The position numbers and the translations under genes are program-made. Shown here in pieces: positions 17,210 to 26,383 of a DNA stretch of 64,000 nucleotides (the first letter of the stretch is position 1; every line of letters begins with the position of its first letter). The notes beneath the pieces are model-generated. The model did no database searches, had not been told where the DNA came from, and saw only the letters and a list, made by a program, of their open reading frames with translations. This DNA comes from Anaerobacillus alkalilacustris (GTDB taxonomy: Bacteria; Bacillota; Bacilli; Bacillales; Anaerobacillaceae): assembly GCF_001866005.1 (NCBI RefSeq), contig NZ_MLQR01000031.1, positions 202,617 to 266,616 of the forward strand, written 5' to 3'.

Positions 17210-17749
17210 TTAAAATTGTTTAAGAATATTAATTAATTTATCAATTTCATTTTCAACTATGATCAACTGTTTATGCTCTTTATTTACAAAACCTTGTTCA
17301 ATCATATGATCAAAAAAAGAAATTAAGGGGGTATAGTAGTCATTAATATTTAACAAGCTACAAGGCTTCTTGTGATAACCTATTTGTGCCCAAGTTAACA
17401 CTTCAAACCATTCCTCCATTGTTCCACTTCCACCAGGCAATGCAATAAAACCATCGGCAAGATCAGCCATCATCGCCTTTCTTTCATGCATCGTTTCCAC
17501 AATATGGAGCTTCGTTAAATTTTGATGTGCAACTTCAATTTTGGCTAATTTTTTTGGAATGACCCCAATAACCTCACCGCCACCTTCCATTACCGCATCA
17601 GCGACAGCACCCATACATCCAACCATAGAACCACCATATACGAGGTCTATCTTAGCTTCAGCTAGTTTTTTACCTAATTGTTTTGCAGCTTCCATATATT
17701 TTGGATCATGACCAGTTCTTGATCCACAAAAAACAGCAACTTTTTTCAT
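17210..17749 (-). CDS. LOG family protein (cytokinin riboside 5'-monophosphate phosphoribohydrolase)
   Basis: A 179-residue Rossmann-fold protein with VFCGSRTGHDPKY at the start, LVYGGSMVGCMGAVAD near 40 and the signature PGGSGTMEEWFE near 108. LOG proteins release ribose phosphate from nucleotide monophosphates; older annotations as lysine decarboxylase are wrong for this motif. Start set at ATG 17749 because GAGGAAGGTG lies 6 bases upstream; a GTG three codons earlier overlaps that site. B. subtilis YvdD is the likely counterpart. Confidence 0.93.
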   Translation of the reverse strand: MKKVAVFCGSRTGHDPKYMEAAKQLGKKLAEAKIDLVYGGSMVGCMGAVADAVMEGGGEVIGVIPKKLAKIEVAHQNLTKLHIVETMHERKAMMADLADGFIALPGGSGTMEEWFEVLTWAQIGYHKKPCSLLNINDYYTPLISFFDHMIEQGFVNKEHKQLIIVENEIDKLINILKQF

Positions 17750-17816
17750 GAATTTCACCTTCCTCAGCTATTTAGTTCATACTGAAATCATTGTTTTTTT
17801 CCAAAAAACTATATTA

Positions 17817-18761
17817 TTAACTTGCAGACCTTATCTTAACTTGCTTATCAGACTTTTTACGGTTAACGATAATTATACCTGATGTAACAAAGCTTAGTCC
17901 GAGTAGAACAAAAAGATGAATGACCTCATCTAACAGTATTGAAGAAAGCAAAACTCCAAATACAGGTATCAAGAATAAATACATTGATACTTGCCCTACA
18001 TTATTATATTTCATAACATTATTCCATATAACAAACCCGGCTGCAGATAAAAATGCTAAATATAAGAGTAATCCAAATGAATAGAGGGTAAATTGAAATG
18101 GCATTAATCCAGCAAAAACAACGCCGGTGATTAATAAGCCAAAGCCGCCAATCAGCATTTGTGATGCTGTTAAATACATAACATTCAACGTCTGCACACC
18201 GTTACGTGCAAGAATATTTCCATACGCACTAGAAATCATCGCTACTGATAAACATAACTCTCCAAATCCGAATTGAAACTCAAATGTCCCTTGTGTAATA
18301 TTAACTAATATAACACCAGTAAAACCAACGAATAACCCTACCGTTTTACGCATTGAAATTTTATCATTTTTATACATAAAGTGAGCAAAAATAATTTGAA
18401 AAAAAGAAGTTGTTCCAGCAATAATTGCTCCTTGGATTCCAGTGCTATAGCTTAGTCCAATATAAAACAAAACGTACTGAAAATATGTTTGAAAAAAACT
18501 AATCTTTAATAGAGGCTTAAAAGAACCTTTTTTGTAGCTAACTTTTCTCCTAATCAAAATCATAAAGGTAAAAATAAGTAACGCAGATAGGAAAAAACGA
18601 TATCCTGCAAATAAAACTTGTTGAGCCGTTTCATCCTGCTGAATATTTAATGCCTCATAACTTAATTTAATAACTGGGAAAGCACTGCCCCATAAAGCTG
18701 TACAAACAATTGCAGACAAAATAATTCCATATGAATTCGTAAAAAATTTCTCAGACCACAC
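17817..18761 (-). CDS. EamA/DMT family transporter
   Basis: About 314 residues with ten membrane segments in two EamA repeats (first around residues 10-150, second around 160-305). CTALWGSAFPVIK and IIAGTTSFFQIIFAHF are typical of repeat one, VIWNNVMKYNNVGQVS of repeat two. The family exports or imports small metabolites in the inner membrane. The frame opens at TTG 18770, but the GTGAGGAGA ribosome site fits GTG 18761 better. Substrate unknown. Confidence 0.88.
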   Translation of the reverse strand: MWSEKFFTNSYGIILSAIVCTALWGSAFPVIKLSYEALNIQQDETAQQVLFAGYRFFLSALLIFTFMILIRRKVSYKKGSFKPLLKISFFQTYFQYVLFYIGLSYSTGIQGAIIAGTTSFFQIIFAHFMYKNDKISMRKTVGLFVGFTGVILVNITQGTFEFQFGFGELCLSVAMISSAYGNILARNGVQTLNVMYLTASQMLIGGFGLLITGVVFAGLMPFQFTLYSFGLLLYLAFLSAAGFVIWNNVMKYNNVGQVSMYLFLIPVFGVLLSSILLDEVIHLFVLLGLSFVTSGIIIVNRKKSDKQVKIRSAS

Positions 18762-18784
18762 TAGATACAATTCTCCTCACTTTT

Positions 18785-18924
18785 AAAGCTGAACTGAACC
18801 TCAATCAGTGTGGGGTTCGATCCTCCTCCAACTGATTATAAGTTTAGCCTATCCTATCTTTCATAACCATTAATCCCCGCCCTTGTGTTTTAAGTAGGTC
18901 ACTCTCAACTTAAGTATGGGGTAA
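18785..18924 (+). repeat. Dispersed repeat family R, diverged copy
   Basis: Opens AAAGCTGAACTGAACCTCAA, has CAGTGTGGGGTTCGATC and ends CTTAAGTATGGGGTAAA. The right part is less conserved than in other copies. Confidence 0.65.
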
Positions 18925-19020
18925 ACTAATATAAGATTATATGAATTTTGTCGATTTTCCAAGGGAAATATTCAAAAAGGTGAGAGCAACAAATCTTATT
19001 ATTATATTTATAAACTTAAT

Positions 19021-19070
19021 GAAGGGACCGAGCTCGTAGGCTGCTTGTGCTAGACAGTTTCTAAGTTAGA
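19021..19070 (+). repeat. Dispersed repeat family A, short copy
   Basis: GACCGAGCTCGTAGGCTGCT followed by GCTAGACAGTTTCTAAGTTA. Only the right part of the family is present. Confidence 0.75.
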
Positions 19071-19089
19071 AAAGAGAGAGAGTAAAAAT

Positions 19090-19272
19090 TTTCTGGACAC
19101 CAGATCCCTTATTTTGAAAAAAAGCCTTAATTTATGGATTTTGCGGACACAAAATCCGCTATTTAGTCTTGAAAGTGTGTTTTTCATATTATTCTAACTA
19201 AATAAGAGACCTGATGTCCGCGAAAGTGTAAAAATTCGTTTTCTTTCTAAAATAACGGAACCTGTATCCTAA
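19090..19272. repeat. Dispersed repeat family B, diverged copy 2
   Basis: It keeps the two-forward, two-reverse layout: TGGACACCAGATCCCTTATT at 19094, CGGACACAAAATCCGCTATT at 19144, then reversed AATAAGAGACCTGATGTCCG at 19201 and AATAACGGAACCTGTATCC near 19251. Sequence between units differs from copies 1 and 3, but spacing is similar. Confidence 0.7.
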
Positions 19273-19312
19273 AGAGCAGCTAAACATGCAAACCATAAAT
19301 ATTAATCTAACT

Positions 19313-19345
19313 AAAAAACGCACAGATCTGTGCGTTTTCTATATT
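19313..19345. terminator. Terminator of the ABC transporter operon
   Basis: A perfect palindrome with arms AAAACGCACAGA and TCTGTGCGTTTT, 40 bases past the permease stop codon on the minus strand. Confidence 0.88.
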
Positions 19346-19384
19346 TTAATTTTTTTTACGATATCCGAACTGCAGAGTTTGAGG

Positions 19385-21379
19385 TTAATTTAATTTTTCC
19401 CTAATAAACTCAGGAACGTGTTGATCATCTATCGTTTCAAATAAAGGTGAGAAAGTATCCTTTTCATAATAATAAGCGATAACATATTTACCCGAATCAT
19501 TCCATGATGATGCTATTAAACATTCTTCTAACTCATCATACTCTTCAATTCGAATACTACCAGGTATTTTCTCAAAGTTAAGTATATCTTTTTCGTACCT
19601 CATGTATTCATATAGATGCCGCTCATCTCTTTTAACTATTACTGCAAAATGAATATCGTCAGCCGTTAATCGTGCTTGTTTCACTAAATCTCTCTCTTGA
19701 AGCCAAGCTTCAATCTGATCATAAGATTTTTTCCAACTTGAAAATACCCTTTTGTCATCACTTAATAAATACTCAATATTTGACCATACAGATCTATCAT
19801 CCATCAAATCATCATAAGTTTCTTCCATTATTTCCGTCTGTAAAATTTGATGAAATTCTGAAATATCAGAATGATTAGTTAAAGAAACTTGTTGAGTTCC
19901 TCGGTTAGAGATAATTGTAATTTTATCAACTATATTAGTGTCAGTTATTCTTAATACTGAATTTACGTTATATTTGTGCTCGTCAGATTCTATGATTGCT
20001 CCGTACAAATCCTTATGCTCTTCTAGAAATGTGACAGGAACCTGATAGTGGCGAACAAGATGTTTTCCACTTGTCAATTCATATGCTATTGCGAATTGCC
20101 TTCGTTCCCAACCACCTTTTTCGATAGAATTTTGGTTCTTAATAATTTGTTCATGTAGAGCAACTATGTTTTCTTTATTTTGTTCGTCCTGATAATAATA
20201 GTTTTGAGTAAAATATTCCTCTTCTATATAATAATCATATCCGTCCATTAAGTAAAAAGAAGGAGCAAAATAAATACGTTCAATATCTTCTACGGCTGGA
20301 ATTCTTTTTTCAAATCCAGTTATATCAAATTGAAATGCAATTGCCAACACACATATGCTTAGGGCATAAGTTCCATACCCTTTCCACTTTGTCAAAACGC
20401 GCCACGACTTTTCGACTATCATTAAGGCTACAAAATAACCGATGATTGAAGCAAAAACATAACCAAATAGCAACCAACTAGTTGAATTTTGTGTCTCTCC
20501 AAAATACAACCCACCAAGAAGCATGGCACAAAAGGTGACACCATATAAAAACACTGGTTCGAGAGATTTAAAAGCAATCGCCTGTGAAGCTAACTCCACC
20601 TTTCGTTTACGGTATGCTATAAGTGCTACTCCATAAAATACAACAATAAACAGGAAATACATGAAAATTTCTTTTCCAGTTAATGCGTCAAAGCCTAATT
20701 GGCTTGCCCTAACAAAAGGAATAAGCTTTTCTATTTTTTGACTTAAATGATAATCTACCGCAATTCCATAAAAAGAGTATTTCACATTCATTAATAACAA
20801 CATAGACAATCCAGCCGGAAAGAACATCAATATATATGTTAAAACCCCTTGTAAAACCGACATTCCTGTAAACATTGCAACAAATACTGCTGCCATGAAT
20901 ATAAAGACTGTGAATAATATTGTCGACCCCATCCAAGTAGCGATATCAGCTAAGCTCAATAAATGTGGCAACTCTATAAAGCTGCTAATGATTAATAAAA
21001 TAAGGCCTATAAAAAAAACAGGTATAACAAGTACTCCTAATCCAAATAACACATGCTGATGATATAAAGCTTCTCTCTTAATTGGTAGACTATGAATGTA
21101 ATCAGTTGATAGTTTGACATGTACATAACGAAATAAAACGAGTGCAAGTAACACTGGGATAACAGAAAGTAAAATTAATTGAAATCCGTCAGATAACCGA
21201 AATAAGTTATCAGCTACTAAAGTATAGCTACGATAATAGTTATCTCTTGTATAAATCATTAAAATTTGTAATGGTACGGCAAAGAATAAAGACAGGAAAT
21301 AGGCAATACCTATCCAACCTATATTTTTCGTGTTCTCAACAAAAACACCCCGATTAAACAATAACGTTTTCAATGGCAT
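19385..21379 (-). CDS. ABC transporter permease with large extracytoplasmic domain
   Basis: About 664 residues. Around 12 hydrophobic segments fill residues 15-350 in ABC-2 style (MLDMPLKTLLFNRGVF start, FAVPLQILMIYT, LVIPVFFIGLILLIISSF). The remaining 300 residues form a soluble region starting IERIYFAPSFYLMDGYDYY. It overlaps the ATPase gene and shares its operon with a YtrA-like regulator, as in the Ytr/Yhc-type systems that respond to cell-envelope antibiotics. Start set at ATG 21379, nine bases after GAGGG; an ATG at 21388 has no room for a ribosome site. Substrate is unknown. Confidence 0.85.
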   Translation of the reverse strand: MPLKTLLFNRGVFVENTKNIGWIGIAYFLSLFFAVPLQILMIYTRDNYYRSYTLVADNLFRLSDGFQLILLSVIPVLLALVLFRYVHVKLSTDYIHSLPIKREALYHQHVLFGLGVLVIPVFFIGLILLIISSFIELPHLLSLADIATWMGSTILFTVFIFMAAVFVAMFTGMSVLQGVLTYILMFFPAGLSMLLLMNVKYSFYGIAVDYHLSQKIEKLIPFVRASQLGFDALTGKEIFMYFLFIVVFYGVALIAYRKRKVELASQAIAFKSLEPVFLYGVTFCAMLLGGLYFGETQNSTSWLLFGYVFASIIGYFVALMIVEKSWRVLTKWKGYGTYALSICVLAIAFQFDITGFEKRIPAVEDIERIYFAPSFYLMDGYDYYIEEEYFTQNYYYQDEQNKENIVALHEQIIKNQNSIEKGGWERRQFAIAYELTSGKHLVRHYQVPVTFLEEHKDLYGAIIESDEHKYNVNSVLRITDTNIVDKITIISNRGTQQVSLTNHSDISEFHQILQTEIMEETYDDLMDDRSVWSNIEYLLSDDKRVFSSWKKSYDQIEAWLQERDLVKQARLTADDIHFAVIVKRDERHLYEYMRYEKDILNFEKIPGSIRIEEYDELEECLIASSWNDSGKYVIAYYYEKDTFSPLFETIDDQHVPEFIREKLN

Positions 21380-22253
21380 ATCCAACATCCCTCATTTCAT
21401 ATATAAAGATTTCTTCCAACGTTAGTGGTAAAACATCGAATAACACCGGCTGATAAAACTCAATATGAGCTGATACTTCTTCTTCTTTACCTCGAACAAT
21501 ATACAACAAGACACTACCTCGCTGTTCTTTATACAAAATATCAAATGGCTTTAGAAATAACTCAGGTACATCGCCTTTAAACGCTAGTTGTATCTTATGA
21601 ATATCAGACTTTAAATCATCTAGCTCCTTTTCAATGATTAATTTTCCATTGTGTAAAATTCCGATATGATCACATAAATCTTCAACTTCTCGAAGATTAT
21701 GGGATGAGATTAAAATCGTCATTTCTCTTTCAGCTACTTCTTGTACGAGCAAATTTTTTACCTTTTGTCGCATTACTGCATCGAGACCATCAAGGGGTTC
21801 ATCTAGTATTAATACATCTGGCATTGCTGCTAAAGCAAGCCAAAAAGCAACCTGACGCTGCATTCCTTTAGACATACGATGAATTTTCTTATTTATGTTG
21901 ATAGGAAAGACTTTTTTATAATTTTCAAAACGTTCTTCATTCCATGTCGGATACATATTTTTCATAAAACTAGCCATTTGCTTTACAGTAGATTGAGGGA
22001 AAAAGTAAAGAGTATCTGTTAATAATATTGTTCTTTGTTTTAGTTTCACATTTTCATAAATTGGTTGACCATCTACAAAAATAGATCCTGAATCTTCTTT
22101 GTATATACCAGCAATCATTTTTAATAATGTTGTTTTACCAGCACCATTTGAACCTAGCAATCCATAAATAGAGCCTTTTTTAATAAAGAGATTAAGGTCA
22201 CTTACCGCCTCATTTCCTTCAAATAATTTTTTAATATTTTCAATTTGAATCAT
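21354..22253 (-). CDS. ABC transporter ATP-binding protein (YtrB-like)
   Basis: A 299-residue ABC ATPase. Walker A is GSNGAGKTTLLK (residues 34-45), the signature is the degenerate MSKGMQRQ near 128, Walker B is VLILDEPLDGLD near 152 and the switch His follows in ISSHNLREVE. The C-terminal 80 residues are a family extension. It overlaps gntR by 14 bases upstream and the permease gene downstream, so translation is coupled. It should energise the adjacent permease; the direction of transport is not determined, but this type usually exports. Confidence 0.93.
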   Translation of the reverse strand: MIQIENIKKLFEGNEAVSDLNLFIKKGSIYGLLGSNGAGKTTLLKMIAGIYKEDSGSIFVDGQPIYENVKLKQRTILLTDTLYFFPQSTVKQMASFMKNMYPTWNEERFENYKKVFPININKKIHRMSKGMQRQVAFWLALAAMPDVLILDEPLDGLDAVMRQKVKNLLVQEVAEREMTILISSHNLREVEDLCDHIGILHNGKLIIEKELDDLKSDIHKIQLAFKGDVPELFLKPFDILYKEQRGSVLLYIVRGKEEEVSAHIEFYQPVLFDVLPLTLEEIFIYEMRDVGYAIENVIV

Positions 22254-22635
22254 CTTGCTCTCCCCCTTTTACAGATTGTTCCGCTATGGATATTAAAGAT
22301 AAAATCTCTTCTTTTTTCATACCTAGATATAACGCTTCAGATATCAATTTCACTAATTCCTTTTTCATCTTCTTCACCTTTTCGTTATTAGTGGTATCTG
22401 CTTGTGGAGCAACGTATTTTCCCTTTCCAGGAACTGAATAAATGTAACCTTGGTTTTCCAACTCTCGATAAGCTTTTTGAATCGTATTTGGATTAATCGT
22501 TAATTGGGCTGCTAACGCCCTAACTGAAGGAAGTTGTTCATCAGTTTTCACTACTTCATGAATAATCATTTCCTTCATTTTTTCTACTAGCTGCTCATAT
22601 ATCGGAACCCTACTACGCATGTCTAATTGAAACAT
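22240..22635 (-). CDS. GntR family regulator, YtrA subfamily
   Basis: A 131-residue protein. The winged helix-turn-helix covers residues 8-76 (IYEQLVEKMKEMI, LPSVRALAAQLTINPNTIQKAYRELE, GYIYSVPGKGKYV). A short helical C-terminus replaces a ligand domain, which defines the YtrA subgroup. Members repress their own ABC operon and respond to envelope stress. It is the first gene of the operon, with AGGAGGAAAA before its ATG and a promoter/operator about 280 bases upstream at 22887-22950. Confidence 0.93.
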   Translation of the reverse strand: MFQLDMRSRVPIYEQLVEKMKEMIIHEVVKTDEQLPSVRALAAQLTINPNTIQKAYRELENQGYIYSVPGKGKYVAPQADTTNNEKVKKMKKELVKLISEALYLGMKKEEILSLISIAEQSVKGGEQDDSN

Positions 22636-22886
22636 ACACTATTTTCCTCCTTTCGTATGATGACTCTCGGTATCACCCTGGTAGATATTTCAAGAGTTTC
22701 CCTTGAACCGATTTTTCCCTCCTACATTTTGGTAGACGATTTTTGTTTAGGATTTAATAAATTCTTGGTAAGTCAACCTTCAATACTCCATAAACTGATC
22801 CCGAGCTTGCTAACTCAGTTAAAAAAGTCGACAACTACACAATTACAGTAGTAATTTTAAAAACCACTATTACAAAATTGCGTTTC

Positions 22887-22950
22887 GTGTACTACCTGTA
22901 TCATCTTTGATAGTACAGTTTTATTATAACGTGGTTGGGTAAAATTTCAA
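22887..22950 (-). promoter_or_regulatory. Sigma-A promoter with overlapping inverted-repeat operator for the GntR/ABC operon
   Basis: On the minus strand TTGAAA (22945-22950) and TATAAT (22923-22928) are 16 bases apart. Directly downstream TGTACTA and TAGTACA (22887-22916) form a perfect 7-bp inverted repeat with a 16-base spacer across the expected transcription start. Long-spaced inverted repeats of this kind are used by YtrA-type regulators; binding is inferred. Confidence 0.68.
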
Positions 22951-23272
22951 GTTTTTTTTCGAAGTAGTACTTCTTCAACTCCCATCTAGACTTAATTAAT
23001 TATCTGAAACTTTTATCTGGAATTAATTGAGAACAGTAGTAACAAACTGATACTTTAAGGGCGACTGAACAAGATAGATTGATTACCTTTTTCTTTGATT
23101 TTGTATTTTGGGGTTCAATTGTATTTTTGTATTAACTGGGATCAATTAATGGTAATTTATCAAGTTCTAATGAGAGAATAGTTTCAAACTAATTGAGAAG
23201 AACTACTGTCCAAATAGATATTAAGAATGACATTAATAATTCCACAAATACTATTAATAAGGTGGTGAAATA

Positions 23273-23692
23273 ATGGAACATGTTATTAAAGAGCTAAATG
23301 AATTTTTGAAAGGTCAATACATGGGGATTCATTCTTACGAGCATTATATTCAAAAGGTAAAAGACTCTAAAATTAAGAAGGAATTCCAACAAATTCAACA
23401 AGAGCATAAAATTCATGCAATGAAAGTAGCAGAGAGAATTCAAAATTTAGGAGGCAAACCTGTTGATGATGAAGGATTTGTAGGTTCTATTCAAGGATTT
23501 ATTAATCAACTAAATCTTCCTGACACACCAGAAGGTTTAATTAAAGGAGCTCTAAAAGGAGAAGATTTTGGGATTCAGATGTCTGAAGAAATTGTAAAAG
23601 GCGACTTAGACGCTGAGAGTCGTGAACTAATCGAAGAAATCTTAGATCGCGATAGACAACACACTTTCCTATTAAGTAAATTAATCCAATAA
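23273..23692 (+). CDS. DUF2383/ferritin-like four-helix protein
   Basis: A 139-residue helical protein. Helices one and two carry YMGIHSYEHYI and QQEHKIHAMKVAERI, then GGKPVDDEGFVG, and the second half has EIVKGDLDAESRELIEEIL and DRDRQHTFLLSKLI. Glu and His spacing resembles the ferritin-like PA2169/DUF2383 group, which may bind two metal ions, but a complete di-iron motif is not certain. AAGGTGGTGAAATA precedes the ATG. Its stop codon is immediately followed by a family R repeat that may act as its terminator. Confidence 0.8.
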   Translation: MEHVIKELNEFLKGQYMGIHSYEHYIQKVKDSKIKKEFQQIQQEHKIHAMKVAERIQNLGGKPVDDEGFVGSIQGFINQLNLPDTPEGLIKGALKGEDFGIQMSEEIVKGDLDAESRELIEEILDRDRQHTFLLSKLIQ

Positions 23693-23743
23693 AGCTGAAA
23701 TTCAATCAGTAAGGGTCTTACTGCACCTTAAGGGTGGGATAAA
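23690..23743 (+). repeat. Dispersed repeat family R, short copy at a stop codon
   Basis: TAAAGCTGAAATTCAATCAG to CCTTAAGGGTGGGATAAAA. Its first TAA is the stop codon of the ferritin-like gene. Confidence 0.8.
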
Positions 23744-23764
23744 ATTAAAACCTCTCTAAAACAC

Positions 23765-24028
23765 AAGAAAAGCGCAAGCGCCTTGGTCACGAGCAGCTGC
23801 TCCTGTGCCACTCCGTTTGCTCAAGAGCAATTGTTTTCGTGCGACGAGTAACCGCAGGAGCAATTGTTTTCGTGCGACGAGTAACCGCAGGAGCAAAGCT
23901 GCATGAAGTTAATCGACGAAGGATCTCAAGCAGTAATTGAAGTTTGTTGCTTGACTGAAGTGACCGAGCTCGTAGGCTGCTTGCGCTAGACAGTTTCCAA
24001 GTTAGAAATTTATAAATTCTAATTATAG
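23765..24028 (+). repeat. Dispersed repeat family A, long copy with internal direct repeats
   Basis: It opens AAGAAAAGCGCAAGCGCCTT and ends with GACAGTTTCCAAGTTAGAAA and TTTATAAATTCTAATTATAG. In the middle a 33-base unit beginning GAGCAATTGTTTTCGTGCGA occurs twice in tandem. The inverted copy at 53523-53822 shares the flanks and the CGTCGCACGAAA units. Confidence 0.85.
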
Positions 24029-24029
24029 T

Positions 24030-24062
24030 ACAAAGCCACTTTGCTTCAAGCGGCTTTGTACA
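24030..24062. terminator. Hairpin, probable terminator
   Basis: ACAAAGCC at 24030-24037 pairs with GGCTTTGT at 24052-24059. The rest of the gap to 24298 shows no recognisable feature. Confidence 0.5.
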
Positions 24063-24298
24063 TGTTTTATTACCTTTGTTACTTATTAAGATATTTTCTT
24101 TAACTTAGAATGCGATAAGCTATAAATGTATTATTTCAACCATTCTTAGAAATATCATCCCATTGGTATGGCATTTCATTTAATAATTCATTATTCTCGC
24201 CCATCGATGAACAGTTTCTGACTAATTAACAATTATTATGTAGCTCGGTTTTGGTAATTATAAATTCACGCATGGATTAATTTTTATATTTTATACCT

Positions 24299-24781
24299 TT
24301 ATCCTACTCTTAATTCACGATAATTTCTTTTCAATAAAATTCCTCTAAGTAATAAACCAAAGAAAAAACCAGGTATTAAAAATAACATCGGTAAAAAAAC
24401 AGGACCTAATAGCACACCAAAAATTAGTAAACGTGCAGAATATATGAGCCCTACCGTTACAAAAAATGCTCCAAAAGCAAATGGTAAATATAAATAAGGT
24501 TTTGTTTTTTCGTTAGCATCTCGATACGCATCCCACAACGAAAACAAATAAAAACACGGATAAAACATTAGCCATTGGTAATTCGTCGCTCCTATAGCTT
24601 GATCAATGTTACCGTTAAATGAATATACAATTATTAAATTAAAGTTACTCATTACATTAATAACCACTTCAAGGATTAGTAAAATGGTACCCTTATAATA
24701 TTTTTTATTGATAAATTGTCCAAAACCTGGAAGTGCAATATTCCAAAATAAAGCCTCATAATTTCGTTTTCCTTGTTTCAT
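24299..24781 (-). CDS. Membrane protein of unknown function
   Basis: A 160-residue protein with about four membrane segments: NIALPGFGQFINKKYYKGTI with the next helix, a pair around LMFYPCFYLFSLWDAYRDA, and two C-terminal helices ending LIPGFFFGLLLRGILLKRN. The opening LPGxGQxxNKxYxKG resembles the TM2-like/DUF5683 pattern. Start set at ATG 24781, preceded by AAGGAGCGGAAA, rather than six codons upstream. The function is unknown; it stands alone. Confidence 0.75.
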   Translation of the reverse strand: MKQGKRNYEALFWNIALPGFGQFINKKYYKGTILLILEVVINVMSNFNLIIVYSFNGNIDQAIGATNYQWLMFYPCFYLFSLWDAYRDANEKTKPYLYLPFAFGAFFVTVGLIYSARLLIFGVLLGPVFLPMLFLIPGFFFGLLLRGILLKRNYRELRVG

Positions 24782-25094
24782 TTTCCGCTCCTTAAACATC
24801 TTTTAACAAAGAGGTTTTGGGTACATTTCCCCACTTCTGAAAAAGCGCGAATTTCTACATATACACACCCTTCCTATGTATTCTGTTATTTAAAACACTT
24901 TTAGTTTTTGTACCTTATTTTCCTCCCTCTACTTCGTACTTTTATATTATTACAAAAAATGTAAATTTTTATTACTAATCCCTAAATTAACCCTGCTCAG
25001 AATTGTATCAGACACATTTTACTGTTGAAGTTCACTCATAAGATATTAACGAAGAACCCATACTATTGTTAAAGCTTACTTAAGGGGATTACCT

Positions 25095-25925
25095 ATGAAA
25101 AACAAATACAATAAATATCCTTTTCTTTTTCTACTCATCATTCACACCAGTTTACTTATTTACACAATTTATAAAAAGAAACCGAAAGAAAAAATAATTG
25201 TCTTACTATTATCAAATATTGGTTTAGCTTATTTTTTTGAATATATAGTTTTTAACATTTTTAATAGTTATTGTTACAAACCAAAAATATTTAAAAATAC
25301 ACACTTTGACAACATCGCTGGAGCAATATTATCTCAAGCAATCTTTGTTCCATTTACAGCTGTATTTATCACAATATTTGAATTAGGATGGAAAACAAAG
25401 ATATTATTTAGCTGTTACTTTTTTGGAATTGAACACTTGTTTATTAGGTTAGGATTATTTAAACCTTATTGGTGGCGAACTATCTATACTCTTATCTCTA
25501 TTCCTATATATTTTAAAATCAGTGATATTTGGTATAAAAATATTCAACGTCCCTCTCAAGTTGTTTCGTTTATTTCTTTGTTTCTCATGCTAATCGTCAC
25601 AAACTCAAACTTTTTATTTGTATTAGCCCTTATAAAGCAAATAAAATTTAGACTAGGACATTCCCGTTCTTGGAGAACCCATTTTATCCTTGCACCACTC
25701 TATTCAATCATGTGCGGATGCTTGAATTCATTTTCTGCTATGAAAAACAGGTGGTATTATCATTTATCAGTAATTATTACTTGTTCTGCTGCTGATTGGT
25801 TGTTGAACAGATTCCGGTTTGTAAAAGTTAAATTCCCATTAGGATTTCTCAATATAGGGTATCATTTCCTATTAATTTTATTAGCTAATACTTTCAAAAA
25901 ACGATTACTAAATGAACAAAGTTAA
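25095..25925 (+). CDS. Uncharacterised multispanning membrane protein
   Basis: A 276-residue, very hydrophobic protein with about seven or eight membrane segments and high Phe, Ile and Tyr content. Polar signposts are YIVFNIFNSYCYKPKIF near residue 50, FGIEHLFIRLGLFKPYWWRT near 114 and GHSRSWRTHFILAPLYS near 189. AAGGGGATTACCT precedes the ATG. It is not recognised as a known transporter. It is isolated, with the cobalamin riboswitch unit following in the same direction. Confidence 0.75.
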   Translation: MKNKYNKYPFLFLLIIHTSLLIYTIYKKKPKEKIIVLLLSNIGLAYFFEYIVFNIFNSYCYKPKIFKNTHFDNIAGAILSQAIFVPFTAVFITIFELGWKTKILFSCYFFGIEHLFIRLGLFKPYWWRTIYTLISIPIYFKISDIWYKNIQRPSQVVSFISLFLMLIVTNSNFLFVLALIKQIKFRLGHSRSWRTHFILAPLYSIMCGCLNSFSAMKNRWYYHLSVIITCSAADWLLNRFRFVKVKFPLGFLNIGYHFLLILLANTFKKRLLNEQS

Positions 25926-26061
25926 ATTATATTCGTGAATTATTTGTCAAAAAAAGTAGGTATAATTCACGAAATACCTTGCTAAAAAACTATGAATCTA
26001 TTATCATTTATTTATTCAATATCTAGTGTGTTTTACACACAAAAATACTATATATCGGAAT

Positions 26062-26240
26062 GTAAAGGTGTCTTTTCAGACTTAATAGGGAATTCGGTTT
26101 AAAGCCGAAGCTGTCCCCGCAACTGTAAGTGCTGACGAACTGAGACAACCACTGTATAAAAACGACTTTTTTTACGGGAAGGCTCAGGTAGTAGGATGAA
26201 GCATTAGCCAGGAGACCTGCCATTCATTCCAAAGATTTCA
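26062..26240 (+). ncRNA. Cobalamin (B12) riboswitch upstream of nrdDG
   Basis: The core blocks appear in order: AATAGGGAATTCGGTTTAAA, GCCGAAGCTGTCCCCGCAAC, TGTAAGTGCTGACGAA, a variable P7-P11 part, and the B12 box AGCCAGGAGACCTGCC at 26206-26221. The class binds adenosylcobalamin or related forms and usually switches the downstream gene off. A terminator lies 80 bases on, in front of nrdD. Confidence 0.96.
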
Positions 26241-26318
26241 TTTCTTCGGGGAGTAAGATTTTGAAATGGCCAAAAAGGGAAAAAACTTTTTTTCTCTACT
26301 TTTATTATGCCGTTTCAT

Positions 26319-26350
26319 GCTCTTTCAAGTTTGAAAGGGCTTTTTATTTT
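26319..26350 (+). terminator. Expression-platform terminator of the cobalamin riboswitch
   Basis: GCTCTTTC and GAAAGGGC form an 8-bp stem with a 6-base loop, followed by TTTTTATTTT. It ends 33 bases before the nrdD start, the usual place for B12-dependent termination. Confidence 0.88.
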
Positions 26351-26383
26351 GACCTGATAACATTTGACAAGGGGTGCAATAAT

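Noticed and set aside
26023..26223. 66-residue open frame on the minus strand
   Set aside because: It is antisense to the cobalamin riboswitch and has no ribosome site.
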